Assembly (NCBI GenBank): GCA_963712655.1
Contig: CAVQIT010000007.1
Span: 186,001 to 250,000, forward strand
DNA length: 64,000 bases
Direction: 5' to 3'
Origin: Pollutimonas sp963712655
GTDB taxonomy: Bacteria > Pseudomonadota > Gammaproteobacteria > Burkholderiales > Burkholderiaceae_B
This document shows positions 1-9,846 of the stretch, in pieces. The position numbers and the translations under genes are program-made. The number at the start of each line of letters is the position of its first letter. The first letter of the stretch is position 1. The notes beneath the pieces were generated by a model, which was not told where the DNA came from, did not search any database, and saw nothing but the letters and a program-made list of their open reading frames with translations.

Positions 1-2
1 TA

Positions 3-878
3 ACGATAATCGTGCCATTTTCACCGGGTTCGATTTCCGATACCGCAACGCGGCTTGTCGCGGAAAAAATGCGGACGGCGCTGGGCCAGCAAGTGATAGT
101 GGAGAACAAGCCGGGAGCCGCGGGAATGATAGGCGCCAGCCAAGTCGCAAGAGCCAAGCCTGACGGCTATCACATTCTGCTGGGCTCGAATTCGACCAAT
201 GCGATCAACAAAAGTCTATACAAGAGCATGACTTATGATCTTGAAAAAGATTTTGCCCCGATTTCCTTGGCTGGAGAAATCCCCGCTGTGATCGTCGCAC
301 GCAAGGATTTGCCGGTTTCGACGCTGCAGGATCTTATTGCATACGGCAAGAAAAATACTGGCCAATTGACTTTCGCCAATGGGAATACGACGAATCAAAT
401 ATCAGGGCTGACGCTTAACCAGGTGGCGGGACTGAAGATGGTGAATGTGCCCTACAAGAGCGAGCCGGAAGCTATGGTTGGCGCCTTGAGCGGCCAGGTT
501 GACCTGGTATTTCTTAACTTGCCCGTGGCGTATCCGCATATCAAATCGGGCAAAGTAAAAGCCATTGCGTTCCCTGGAAGCGCCAAGGTCGACGCATTGC
601 CGGATGTCCCGCTTGCCAGCGAGACCGTGGCCGGGTATTCGATTCCCAATGGCTGGCTTGCCTTCTTTGCTCCTGCGGGCACTCCAGCCGCCGTGGTCGG
701 CAAGCTGAATGCCGCGATCGTCGAAGCGCTGAAAGCACCGGATGTCCGGCGGTCGCTGGAGTCTTCCGGAGGGTATATCGTTCGATCGAGCACGCCGGAA
801 GAATTGGCGGGGCTGGTCAAGCACGATGTGGCGAAATGGGCCGAGCTTGTAAAAGCCGCCAATGTTCCCATGCAATAG
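3..878 (+). CDS. Bug-family (TctC-like) periplasmic substrate-binding protein, 5' end outside window
   Basis: The reading frame is open from the first bases of the window. It begins mid-protein with the family's N-terminal beta-strand motif TIIVPFSPGS, so the signal peptide and start codon lie upstream. Later landmarks are the VENKPGAAGMIGA loop, PDGYHILLG, and the VPYKSEPEAMVGALSGQVD segment that contributes to the ligand pocket. The visible 291 residues are nearly the whole mature Bug fold (families are usually 310-330 residues with signal). Bug proteins are secreted binders of carboxylates or similar small metabolites, and most have no cognate TctAB permease next to them; none is visible here. 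The ligand cannot be read from the sequence. Confidence 0.93.
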   Translation, partial: TIIVPFSPGSISDTATRLVAEKMRTALGQQVIVENKPGAAGMIGASQVARAKPDGYHILLGSNSTNAINKSLYKSMTYDLEKDFAPISLAGEIPAVIVARKDLPVSTLQDLIAYGKKNTGQLTFANGNTTNQISGLTLNQVAGLKMVNVPYKSEPEAMVGALSGQVDLVFLNLPVAYPHIKSGKVKAIAFPGSAKVDALPDVPLASETVAGYSIPNGWLAFFAPAGTPAAVVGKLNAAIVEALKAPDVRRSLESSGGYIVRSSTPEELAGLVKHDVAKWAELVKAANVPMQ

Positions 879-1009
879 CCCGGCGCCGCGGCGCGCGGCC
901 CCTCCCGCCCGAAAGGGTTTGGTTGGGGCTTCGCGCAAGGCAAGGTAAGTCTGGAAGCGGCCGATGCCGGATTACCCGGCCGTGGTGTTGATCCAGCCTG
1001 CAAATCGCG

Positions 1010-1026
1010 GCGTTAACAGGCCCTAG
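1010..1026. repeat. Solo end of the CTAG-flanked GGCCTGTTAACGC repeat
   Basis: The sequence GCGTTAACAGGCC followed by CTAG is identical to the right end of the dispersed repeat at 22727-22998, 43169-43361 and 55920-56191. No matching left end or internal hairpin is present nearby. The TTA at 1013-1015 is the stop codon (TAA on the minus strand) of the diguanylate cyclase gene, so the repeat end forms the gene's last codons. Confidence 0.7.
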
Positions 1027-2740
1027 CCTTGTGATGCGCATCCTTGATGGTGTACATGGCCTGGTCGGCATGCGCCAGCAGCGCCACGCTGGTCACCCCG
1101 TCGTCCGGATAGCGGGCTATGCCTATGCTGCTGCCTACTGTCAGCGCATGGCCGTCGTATGTGATGGGCGCGGCGACGGCGGCCATCAGTTTGTTGCTGA
1201 GTACTTGCAGATCGACATCCCGTTCGCTGCTTTCGATGATAACGACGAACTCGTCGCCGCCGATACGGGCGACGGTGTCGGTGCGCCGCACCGTGGCAAG
1301 CAGGCGGCGGCCCACCTCTTGCAGCACCAGGTCGCCGGCGGCATGTCCGTGATTGTCGTTAATGGGCTTGAAGCTGTCCAGATCGATCAGGAGCACATAG
1401 CCGTGGCGCTTTTCGCGCTTGGCATGCAGTATGGCGAGAGCGATTTTTTCCTCTACGACGATGCGATTGCCCAGTCCGGTAAGCGGGTCGTGGCGGGCCA
1501 TCTGCAACAAGGTTTTTTCGTTGTCGCGCAGGCGATTGATGACGGTCGCCAATTCCAGCTTGTGTTTTTCGCCTTCGAGGAAGGCGCCTATCATGTCGGC
1601 CGTGGTTTGCAGGAAGATTTGTTCGCTGTCGGACCAGGTCCGCTCCTGGCGCAGGTCTTGCACGCAGATGAATCCATACCAGTGGCTTTGGCCCCATACG
1701 GGAAAGGCCGCGACGCTGCATATGCCGTGTTCGCGCAAGTCGTCGCGCTCGTCGGCAGGCAGATCGATTATGGCTTCCACCACTCGTTCGCGCGCACCGA
1801 GCAGAGCCAGCCAGCGCGGGTATCGGGGCCTATGGGAATCGGCTTGCCCGGGCGGCGCCGCTCGCATGACGTGCATGTTTGCCGCGTCGCCGTGATTGAT
1901 TTCCTCCAGGTAGATGCGGTCGGCGGCAACCGTGCGCAGGATGCTTCCCAGCAGATCGGCCAGTTGGCTACTGCCGTTGGCGGAGGTGGCCAGCAAGCTG
2001 CTGGCGCATTGGGCCAGGGTTTCCTGGCGCGTGAAACGCCGGCTGAGCTCGTCTATCAGGCCGGAGTAGGCGCGCATGACATCGCCCAGTTCGTCGTTGG
2101 GTTTATGCCTGGGCAGCGTGCTGCCCATCGCCGCCTCGCCATTGGTGGCATGGCCGTCGATGGTGCGGCGGAAACGGCTCAGGGGCAGGCCGACAATCTT
2201 GTAGAAGGCCAGCGCCGCGCCGGCGAGCATAACAGCCAGCATGACAATGAAAATAGCCGCATAGCGCCACAATATGTTCATGGCGGCGCTGACGATGGAG
2301 GTAGGATGGAATTGCACCAGGAGATTGCCCACGGTGTAGTCCTGCCCCTGTTCGTCGTGATAGATAATCGGACGTTGCAGCCGATCGGAATGCTCGGCCC
2401 ATTTTGTGCCTACTGTGCCGCTGGTGGTGGTTTCGTTGGCGCAAATGTCCAGCAGCGTTACCCCGGATACCAGGGTCATGTAGGTTAGCGTGTCGACGAT
2501 GCCGCGCGCCGTGGCGCTATCGCAATCCCACAGCGGCTTGCTCAGCGATTTCGCATAGATATCCATGGTTTGGCGCCGCTGGGTTTCTTGCGCCGAACGT
2601 TCGAACCCATAGCCGATCAGCACAGTGCCCGCGGCGGCAAGCACAAAGGCCAGAACCAGCGGCAGCAACAGTAATCGTACGAACTGCGTGTGTAGCGGAC
2701 GGCGTGGAGGCAAGGGGATGTCGGCAACTATCGATGTCAT
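1013..2740 (-). CDS. Membrane diguanylate cyclase with HAMP, GAF-like and GGDEF domains
   Basis: A 575-residue protein. A first membrane helix lies near residues 15-40 (leucine/valine-rich after LHTQFVR), followed by a periplasmic segment of about 135 residues, a second helix (AAIFIVMLAVMLAGAALAF), a HAMP-like linker, a GAF-like region and a C-terminal GGDEF domain. The active-site motif RIGGDEFVVII is intact, and RRTD five residues before it fits the RxxD inhibitory site for c-di-GMP. It should make c-di-GMP from two GTP at the inner membrane, controlled by a periplasmic signal. ATG 2740 was chosen because it overlaps the upstream gene's TGA in an ATGA junction; a longer open frame upstream has no homologous content. 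The last residues (ARAC) are encoded by a dispersed-repeat end. Confidence 0.9.
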   Translation of the reverse strand: MTSIVADIPLPPRRPLHTQFVRLLLLPLVLAFVLAAAGTVLIGYGFERSAQETQRRQTMDIYAKSLSKPLWDCDSATARGIVDTLTYMTLVSGVTLLDICANETTTSGTVGTKWAEHSDRLQRPIIYHDEQGQDYTVGNLLVQFHPTSIVSAAMNILWRYAAIFIVMLAVMLAGAALAFYKIVGLPLSRFRRTIDGHATNGEAAMGSTLPRHKPNDELGDVMRAYSGLIDELSRRFTRQETLAQCASSLLATSANGSSQLADLLGSILRTVAADRIYLEEINHGDAANMHVMRAAPPGQADSHRPRYPRWLALLGARERVVEAIIDLPADERDDLREHGICSVAAFPVWGQSHWYGFICVQDLRQERTWSDSEQIFLQTTADMIGAFLEGEKHKLELATVINRLRDNEKTLLQMARHDPLTGLGNRIVVEEKIALAILHAKREKRHGYVLLIDLDSFKPINDNHGHAAGDLVLQEVGRRLLATVRRTDTVARIGGDEFVVIIESSERDVDLQVLSNKLMAAVAAPITYDGHALTVGSSIGIARYPDDGVTSVALLAHADQAMYTIKDAHHKARAC

Positions 2741-3678
2741 GGCTTTGCCGGCTGATATAAAAGATGCTGGTACCGCTGCGGCACCAATTCCTTGGTGTAA
2801 AAGGGATTGTTGATATCGATGATGGTCCGTTGCGCGAAAAAGCTCTCGGGGGGCGGCTTGCGATACTGGTTCCAGACTTTTACGAAGGTGCCGTTCCGGG
2901 CGATGATGTCGAAGCCCCGTTGCAAGGCCTGGTACAGCTCGTCGGCGTCTGACTGGGGCGATACCCAGACGAAGCGGAACCATGGATAGCGCACCAGAAT
3001 GTAGGGGTCGATGGTCAATTGCGGGTAACGCTGCTGGAAATGCGGCAGGAAGAAGCTGAGGGTTTCTTCAAGGCCCAAGGGAAACAGATCGAGGAAGCCC
3101 GCTTCCATCTGTTCCGCGAATTCGCCATTGCTCCAGCTTTTGATTTCCTTGGTGGGAATACCGACCGCGCGGTAGATCGCCACATCCATCCAGCCTTCGT
3201 TCTGGCCCATGCTATAGAGCGCCAGGTCCGACACCGTGTGCACATTGGCAAGCTTGTCCCGTTGCGATTTCAGCAGAAGATTGACGCGATAGCCGAGCAG
3301 GCCGCGATCCAGCGGAACCGGGATCATGCGCAGCTTGCCTTGTTCGACCAGGCGCAGGCGGTCGGGGGTGGCGGGCATGAAATCCATTTGAGTCTGGCCG
3401 CTGCTTATCATGAACAGGTTGCGGCGTTCGTTGCTTGTCGGCGCATCGATGAATTCAGCCTGCATCCCCGCGGCATCCAGCGCCACGCGGGCCAGCGCCC
3501 GAGCATGCTGGAGATGGGGCTCGTTCTGGACGATGAAGCTGTCGGCAAGCGCGCAAGCGCAGGTGCCCAGCCCCAGGACAAGCAGCAACAGGGCATGCGC
3601 GCAGCGCCTTATACGGCTTGCATGCGTTTGCCCGGACGCGGCATGGGGTTCGGATACGGCAAGTGGATTATGCGGCAT
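2737..3678 (-). CDS. Periplasmic amino-acid-type (SBP_bac_3-like) binding protein coupled to the diguanylate cyclase
   Basis: About 313 residues with a hydrophobic export signal (HALLLLVLGLGTCACALA, cleavage probably after ALA) and a PBP-II-like body: FIVQNEPHLQHARALARVAL near the start, GQTQMDFMPATPDRLRLVEQG in the middle, and DELYQALQRGFDIIARNGTF near the end. There is no permease or ATPase nearby. The stop overlaps the start of the downstream cyclase (ATGA), so the two products are made together. This suggests the binder presents a ligand state to the cyclase's periplasmic domain rather than feeding a transporter; that is inference. The start is uncertain: ATG 3678 is preferred over the TTG at 3693. 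Confidence 0.75.
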   Translation of the reverse strand: MPHNPLAVSEPHAASGQTHASRIRRCAHALLLLVLGLGTCACALADSFIVQNEPHLQHARALARVALDAAGMQAEFIDAPTSNERRNLFMISSGQTQMDFMPATPDRLRLVEQGKLRMIPVPLDRGLLGYRVNLLLKSQRDKLANVHTVSDLALYSMGQNEGWMDVAIYRAVGIPTKEIKSWSNGEFAEQMEAGFLDLFPLGLEETLSFFLPHFQQRYPQLTIDPYILVRYPWFRFVWVSPQSDADELYQALQRGFDIIARNGTFVKVWNQYRKPPPESFFAQRTIIDINNPFYTKELVPQRYQHLLYQPAKP

Positions 3679-3956
3679 ATGGCTTTTGAACAAACCGGAA
3701 TTTTCCAGGGGGTTACGCGGCTATTTTATAAATATTTGTATGAAATTGTTATAGTTTACTTCATGAAAGTCCGAGCCGCATTATTGACATCTTTCTGTAA
3801 TGCGCCGCGATGCAAGCAATTGCGGCTACAGTCAAATATCATGTGAATAGTGGTTTTCGCCGTTTTTCTTTGCGAAAAATGCCGCGAAACTGAACTTATC
3901 GGGGCATTGCGGCTCTTAATGTGTGACTTTTGTTTACTGTGAGCCTGACGCGCGAC
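3679..3956. promoter_or_regulatory. Divergent intergenic region between the binder/cyclase pair and the RND operon
   Basis: A 278-bp spacer that is clearly AT-richer than the flanking genes around 3718-3770. It must carry the promoters of both divergent operons. No dedicated RND repressor gene (TetR or MarR) sits here, unlike many acrAB/mexAB-type loci. I see no clear operator palindrome. Confidence 0.4.
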
Positions 3957-5153
3957 ATGCCAGAACTTCTTTCAAACCTGATTTCCGTCTTCCCCTTGCG
4001 TCGGCTATGCCTCGGACTCGTTCTATGCGCGGGCGCGGGCGCGGGTCTGACAGCCTGCTCGCGCAGCGACACGGCCGGCATTGAGCTGGCCGCCGCGCCG
4101 CAGCCTGAAGATGTCGGCACATTCACGGTCAAGCCCGAGCGTATCGCATTCAGCACCGCGCTTCCGGGCCGGACCGTGGCCCCGGTAATCGCCGAGATCC
4201 GGCCGCAGGTGGGCGGTATCGTGCAAAAGCGCTTGTTTACCGAGGGCTCGCAAGTCAAGAAGGGGCAAGTGCTGTATCAGCTCGATGCCGCGCCTTTCCA
4301 GGTGGCGCATGCCAGCGCGCTGGCGGGTGTGCGCAAGGCCCAATCCACATTGGCGATTGCCCGCAGCGAGGCAAAGCGCAATGCCGGGCTGGTCAAGATC
4401 GACGCCATCAGCCGGCAATTGAACGAACAGTCGCAGGCTGTGGCGCAGCAGGCGCAAGCCGATCTGGCCGTTGCCCAGGCGGCGGAACAGGCTGCGCGCA
4501 TCAACCTGGACTATACGCGCATCGTTTCGCCCATCGACGGCTGGGTCGAGCTCTCCAGCGTGACGTCGGGCGCGCTGGTTACCGCCGACCAGGCCACCGC
4601 GCTGACTACGGTGCAGCAGCTGGATCCCATCTATGTGCACGTCACCCAGTCCAGCAGCGAACTGCTGCGCCTGAAACGCGAATTCGCCCAGGGCCGCCAG
4701 CAAAATGCACAGGGCGAGGCGCCCATCAAGCTTCTGCTGGAAGACGGCAGCGTCTACCCGCATGAAGGCCGGCTTACCTTCAGCGGCGTTACGGTCGATA
4801 CCGGCATGGGCACCATTACGCTGCGCGCCGTGGTGCCCAACCCCGAGCATCTGTTGATGCCCGGCATGTATGTGCGGGGGGTGCTGGAAGAAGGGGTCGA
4901 CCAGGCCGCTTTGCTGGTGCCGCAGCAGGCTGTATCGCGCGCTGCCGATGGCAGCGCTTCCACCCTGGTGGTGGGATCCGATGACAAGGTGGCCAAGCGC
5001 GCCATTACCGTGGGCCGTGCCGTCGCCAATCGCTGGCAGATACTCAAAGGCCTGGCCGCGGGCGATCGTGTGCTGGTCGAAGGGTCGCAGCATGTGCGCG
5101 TGGGCGATGTGGTGCGGGCGGTGGACCTTGCTTCGACGGCCCCCAAAGGGTAG
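3957..5153 (+). CDS. RND efflux periplasmic adaptor (AcrA/MexA family) lipoprotein
   Basis: A 398-residue membrane-fusion protein with a lipoprotein signal ending in LTAC (lipobox cysteine near residue 34). The body follows the family order: first beta-barrel/lipoyl strand (IRPQVGGIVQKRLFTEGSQVKKGQVLYQLD), an alpha-helical hairpin rich in Ala/Gln (about residues 110-180), the second lipoyl half (NLDYTRIVSPIDGWV), and the C-terminal barrel (LMPGMYVRGVLEEG). It links the inner-membrane pump to the outer-membrane channel. ATG 3957 is chosen over upstream TTG/GTG codons because it gives a compact signal peptide. The stop is 6 bp before the pump gene. The frame is intact although both downstream partners are broken. 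Confidence 0.93.
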   Translation: MPELLSNLISVFPLRRLCLGLVLCAGAGAGLTACSRSDTAGIELAAAPQPEDVGTFTVKPERIAFSTALPGRTVAPVIAEIRPQVGGIVQKRLFTEGSQVKKGQVLYQLDAAPFQVAHASALAGVRKAQSTLAIARSEAKRNAGLVKIDAISRQLNEQSQAVAQQAQADLAVAQAAEQAARINLDYTRIVSPIDGWVELSSVTSGALVTADQATALTTVQQLDPIYVHVTQSSSELLRLKREFAQGRQQNAQGEAPIKLLLEDGSVYPHEGRLTFSGVTVDTGMGTITLRAVVPNPEHLLMPGMYVRGVLEEGVDQAALLVPQQAVSRAADGSASTLVVGSDDKVAKRAITVGRAVANRWQILKGLAAGDRVLVEGSQHVRVGDVVRAVDLASTAPKG

Positions 5154-5159
5154 GGGATC

Positions 5160-8100
5160 ATGGCTCAGTTTTTCATCAACCGGCCTATTTTCGCCTGGGT
5201 TCTGTCCATTATCATCATGCTTGCGGGGCTGATGGCCATCCGCAGCCTGCCTCTTGAGCAGTATCCGGACATTGCGCCGCCTCGCGTCTCCATTACCGCG
5301 GACTATACCGGGGCTTCGGCCAAGACCATGGAAGATTCCGTTACGCAAGTCATAGAACAGGGGCTAAAGGGCCTGGACAACCTGTTGTATATGCAAAGCA
5401 CCAGCAACGCGTCGGGCGCGCGCGCGCATTTCGCTGACCTTCGATGCGGGCACCGATATCGATGTGGCGCAAATGCAAGTGCAGAACCGATTGCAGCAGG
5501 CGATGTCGCGGTTGCCGCAATCGGTGCAAAGCAAGGGTGTCACTGTCACCAAGGGCGGCAACGACTTCCTGATGATAGTCTCGATGTACTCGGACGACAA
5601 CAACGTCTCGGCGGTCGATGTGGGCGACTACATCACCAGCAACCTGGTCGATGTCATCAGCCGTATCGACGGCGTGGGCGAAGTCCAGACGCTGGGCACC
5701 GGCTATGCGATGCGCATTTGGCTGGATCCGGACAAACTGCGCAAATACAGCTTGATGCCCTCCGACGTCAGTGCCGCCATCGAGGCGCAGAACGCCCAGG
5801 TGTCCGCCGGACAACTGGGCGCTTTGCCCGCCGATCGATCATCAGCAATTGAATGCCACCATCACGTCGCGCAGCATGCTGCAAACCGAAGACCAGTTTC
5901 GCGACGTGGTGCTGCGCGCTGCGCCGGACGGCGCGATAGTGCGGCTGAAAGATGTGGCGCGCGTCGAGTTGGGCGCCGAGAACCTGACGGTGCGCTCGAT
6001 ACTTGGGGGCCGGCCGGGCGCCGGCATGGGCATTGTGATGGCCGATGGCGCCAATGCCGTGCAGGTCGCCCAGGCCGTGAATGCCAAGGTGGCCGAACTG
6101 CAGCCATTCTTTCCGCACAAGATGCAGACCTATGTAAGCTTTGACACGACGCCATTTATCAGCGCCTCGATCGACGAAGTCATTCAGGCCCTGATCGAGG
6201 CGATGATACTGGTCGTGCTGGTCATCTACGTGTTCCTGCAGAATTTCCGCGCCACCCTGATTCCCTCCATCGCCGTGCCGGTAGTGCTGTTGGGCACCTT
6301 TGGCATCCTGTCGGCGGCGGGGTATTCCATCAATACGCTGACCATGTTCGGCATGGTGCTGGCCATCGGGCTGCTGGTGGACGATGCCATCGTGGTCGTC
6401 GAGAACGTCGAGCGGATCATGCACGAAGAAGGGCTCTCGCCCAAAGAGGCCACGCGCAAATCCATGGCCGAAATCACGCCCGCGCTGGTGGGTATCGCGC
6501 TGGTTCTGTCGGCGGTATTCATTCCCATGGCTTTTTTCGGCGGCTCGGCCGGTGTTATTTATCGCCAATTTTCGATCACTGTCGTTTCGGCCATGGCGCT
6601 TGTCGGTGCTGGTGGCGCTGACGCTTACCCCGGCGCTGTGCGCCAGCCTGCTAAAGCCTGTGGCCAAAGGGCGGCACACCGAGCCGCGCCGGGGGCTGTT
6701 CGGTTGGCTGGACCGGTTTTTCGCGGGCTTCAACCGTGTCTTCGATCGCAATGCGGATCGCTACCAGGGGGCGTAGGGGGCATTGTGCGGCGCGGCAAGC
6801 GCAGTTTGCTGGTCTATGTGCTTATTTGCGTGGCGATGGCGCTTCTGTTCATGCGCCTTCCGACCTCTTTCCTGCCCGTCGAGGACCAGGGGGCGCTGCA
6901 CCGTGCAGATCACCTTGCCGCCGGGCGCCACCAATGCGCGCCTGCAGCCGGTCGTGCGCGAGGTGCAGGAATACTTCGCCAAGCAGCCCGAGGTGGCCAG
7001 CATCAACGTCGTGACCGGCCAGAACGGCGACCAGAGTTCGGCGCGGGCCTATCGTCAAGCTAAAGCACTGGAGCGAGCGCACCGGAGCCGACCAGTCGCA
7101 GCGGCAATCGCGCGGCGCGCCACAGACACGCTTGCGCAAGCATCCGCGATGCGCAGGTCTTCGTGACTGCTGCCCGCCGGCCGTGCGCGGAATGGGCGCG
7201 AATGCCGGATTCAACTTCTACTTGAAGGACCTCAATGGGCTGGGCCACGAAGAATTGATGCAGGCGCGCGACCTGGCGCTGCAATTGCTGGAAAAACACC
7301 CCGAGGTCGTCGACGTGCGAGTCAATAACCTGGACGACACGCCGCAGTTCGCCGTCGACATCGACGATGCGCGCGCCGGCGCGCTCAGCCTATCGACCAA
7401 TGCCATCGACAGTACGCTGTCCAGCGCCATGGGCGGCACCTACATCAACGATTTCCTGGACAAGGGCCGCGTAAAGCGGGTGTACATGCAGGGCGATGCG
7501 CCTTTCCGCATGCTGCCGGACGACATCAACCGCTGGAGCGCGCGCAACGAATTGGGCCAGATGGTGCCTTTCTCAGCATTCTCGAGCACACGCTGGACCT
7601 ATGGCTCGCCGCAACTGGTGCGCTACAACGGCAGCCCCAGCTACGATTTCGAAGGTGATGCCGCCCCGGGCGTCAGTTCGGGCGTTGCCATGGCCGCGGT
7701 CGAGAGGTGATGAAACAGATGCCGCCCGGCATCGGCTACGAATGGACGGGCGCATCGCTGCAGGAGCGCCTGTCGGGGGCGCAGGCGCCGATGCTATACG
7801 CCATTTCCATCCTGTTCGTGTTCCTGTGCCTGGCCGCGCTGTATGAAAGCTGGTCGGTGCCGTTCTCGGTCATCCTGGTGGTGCCGCTGGGCATTGTGGG
7901 CGCGCTGCTGTTCACCGGCCTGCGCGGGCTTGAACAACGACGTGTACTTCCAGGTGGGCCTGCTGACCACGGTGGGGCTGTCGTCGCAAGAACGCGATTC
8001 TGATCGTCGAGTTTGCGCAAGACAACTGCAGGAGCAGCGGCAAGAGCGTGCTGGACGCCACGCTGAAGGCGGTGCGCCAGCGCTTGCGGCCCATCCTGAT

Positions 8101-8339
8101 GACGTCGCTGGCTTTCGGCTTCGGCGTGCTGCCGCTGGCCATCGGCACCGGCGCGGGCGCCGGCGGCCGGCATGCCATTGGCACCGCGGTGTTGGGCGGC
8201 ATGGTGGTCGGCACGGCGCTGGGCATCTTCTTCGTGCCGCTGTTCTTCGTGACTGATCACGCGGCATGCTATCGGGCGCCGCCAGCCGGCGGCCGGCCGG
8301 CGCCGTCGATGGCCATCGCAGGAAGGGGGCCATCCATGA
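5160..8339 (+). pseudogene. RND multidrug efflux transporter (AcrB/MexB-type, HAE1), frame broken by many single-base indels
   Basis: The three forward frames together spell one continuous pump. Frame 1 from 5160 gives MAQFFINRPIFAWVLSIIIM; it shifts near 5420, 5825, 6605, 6772, 6900 and several times in 7050-7190, then near 7705, 7930 and 7985, with one more before the end at 8339. Conserved pieces are all present: GQLGAL, the TM4 carboxylate motif GLLVDDAIVVVEN, PTSFLPVEDQG, LAALYESWSVPFSV and LRPILMTSLAFGFGVLPLAI. The span of 3180 nt matches the family's roughly 1050 residues, so no domain is missing. Its TGA overlaps the next gene's ATG. Either it is recently dead or this stretch is poorly sequenced; the indel-only pattern favours the latter. 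Confidence 0.88.
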
Positions 8340-9803
8340 CGCGCCGGCTGCAACGCATGCGCGCTCTGGCGGTCGCCTGGCCCGATGTCGCGCCGTATTG
8401 CTTGTCGGCTGCGTCAATCTGGCGCCGGACTACACGCAGCCCGATGCGCCCATACCGCGGACTGGCCGGGCGGGCAAGCCAACCGGCATCCACCGGCGCA
8501 GTCAAGCCCAGTCCCGCGCTGGACCCGGACTGGCGCGACTTCTTCCTCGATGAGCGATTGCGAGGCGTGGTCGCAGCTGGCGCTGGCCAATAACCGCGAT
8601 CTGCGCGTCGCCGCGCTCAACATCGAACGGGCGCGGGCGCCAGTATGGCATCGCGCGTTCCTCGGCGTTTCCGTCGCTAGGCGCGGATGCCCAGGCCGAC
8701 CGGCTCGCGCACGCCGCCAGCGTGTCCTCCAGCGGGCAAACGCGCACGGACTCGCAGCTACAGCGTTGATCTTGGCCTGGCCAGCTACGAGCTCGACTTG
8801 TTCGGGCGGGTGCGCAATCTGGGCGATGCCGCGCTGGAAAACTATCTTTCCACGCAGGACACGCGCCGCAGCGCGCAGATCAGCCTGGTTGCGCAAGTGG
8901 CCAACGCCTGGCTGCAACTGGCCGCCGACCAGCAGCGCCTGCAATTGGCGCGCGATACCTTGGCCAGCCAACAGAAGTCCTACGATCTGATCCGGCGCAG
9001 CCACGAACTTGGCGCTTCCTCGGGCCTGGCGCTGGCGCAGGCGCAAACCACGGTCGATACGGCGCGCGGCGATGCGGCCGCCTTGGAAAGCCAAGTCCAG
9101 CAAGACCGCAACGCGACTGAGGCTGCTGGTGGGCGCCAGCCTGCCGCCCGAACTGCTGCCTCCGCCCAAACAAGAGCTTGGCGCCGCGCCTGTGGCGCGG
9201 CTGGTCGAGCCGCCGGCCGGCCTGCCTTCCAGCATACTGCGGCAGCGTCCCGACGTACTGGCGGCCGAGCATGCGCTGCGTGCCAGCAATGCCGATATCG
9301 GCGCGGCGCGAGCCGCCTTTTACCCGCGCATTGCGTTGACGGGCTCGGCCGGTACGGCAAGCGCCAGCCTGTCGGGCTTATTCGAAGGCGGCAGCGGCGC
9401 GTGGAGTTTCATGCCAGCTATCCACCTGCCTATTTTCGATGGCGGCGCGAACCGGGCCAACCTGCGCGTGGCGCAGGTGCAGCGCGACATCCAGCTCGCC
9501 GGCTACGAAAAAACGTTGCAGACGGCCTTTCGCGAAGTGGCCGATGCCTTGGCCCTGCGGCATACGCTGGCCCAGCGGCTGGACGCGCAGCAATCGTTGG
9601 CGCGCTCCACATCGCGCAGCTTCGAGTTGTCGCAAGCCCTGTTCAACAGCGGCGGCGGCAACGGCTATCTCGAGGTGCTGGATGCGCAACGCTCTTTGTA
9701 TGCGGCACAGCAATCGCTGATCGGCTTGCAGCTTGAAGAGCAGGTCAATCGACTGGAATTGTTCAAAGCGCTGGGCGGTGGCTGGACGGCTAGCGCCGGG
9801 TAG
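8336..9803 (+). pseudogene. RND outer-membrane efflux lipoprotein (OprM/NodT family), frameshifted
   Basis: ATG 8336 overlaps the pump's stop. Joining frames gives a 480-490-residue TolC-like channel: a lipobox region LLVGCVNLAPDYTQPDAPI, PALDPDWRDFFLDERL, LANNRDLRVAALNIERAR, then SYSVDLGLASYELDLFGRVRN, NAWLQLAADQQRLQLARDTL, LRQRPDVLAAEHALRASNADIGAARAAFYPRI and a C-terminal helix ending at 9803. Frame changes fall near 8395, 8500, 8575, 8650 and 9115, while the last 690 nt (from about 9115) are uninterrupted. Each break is consistent with one inserted or lost base and no segment is missing, so the gene was full length. The span of 1468 nt fits the family. It would form the outer-membrane exit duct for the upstream pump. 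Confidence 0.85.
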
Positions 9804-9846
9804 GCCGGGCCTTGGGTGCGATGAAATCATCAATTGCCGTGAGAGG

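Noticed and set aside
1031..2488. A 485-codon open frame on the plus strand opposite the diguanylate cyclase
   Set aside because: It is the antisense shadow of a clear GGDEF gene; its translation has no recognisable domain and is rich in Gly/Ala/Gln as expected from a mirrored high-GC gene.
4023..5348. A 441-codon minus-strand open frame over the RND adaptor
   Set aside because: Antisense shadow. The plus-strand frame contains the full membrane-fusion protein with lipobox and lipoyl halves; the minus frame has only histidine/arginine-rich low-complexity sequence.
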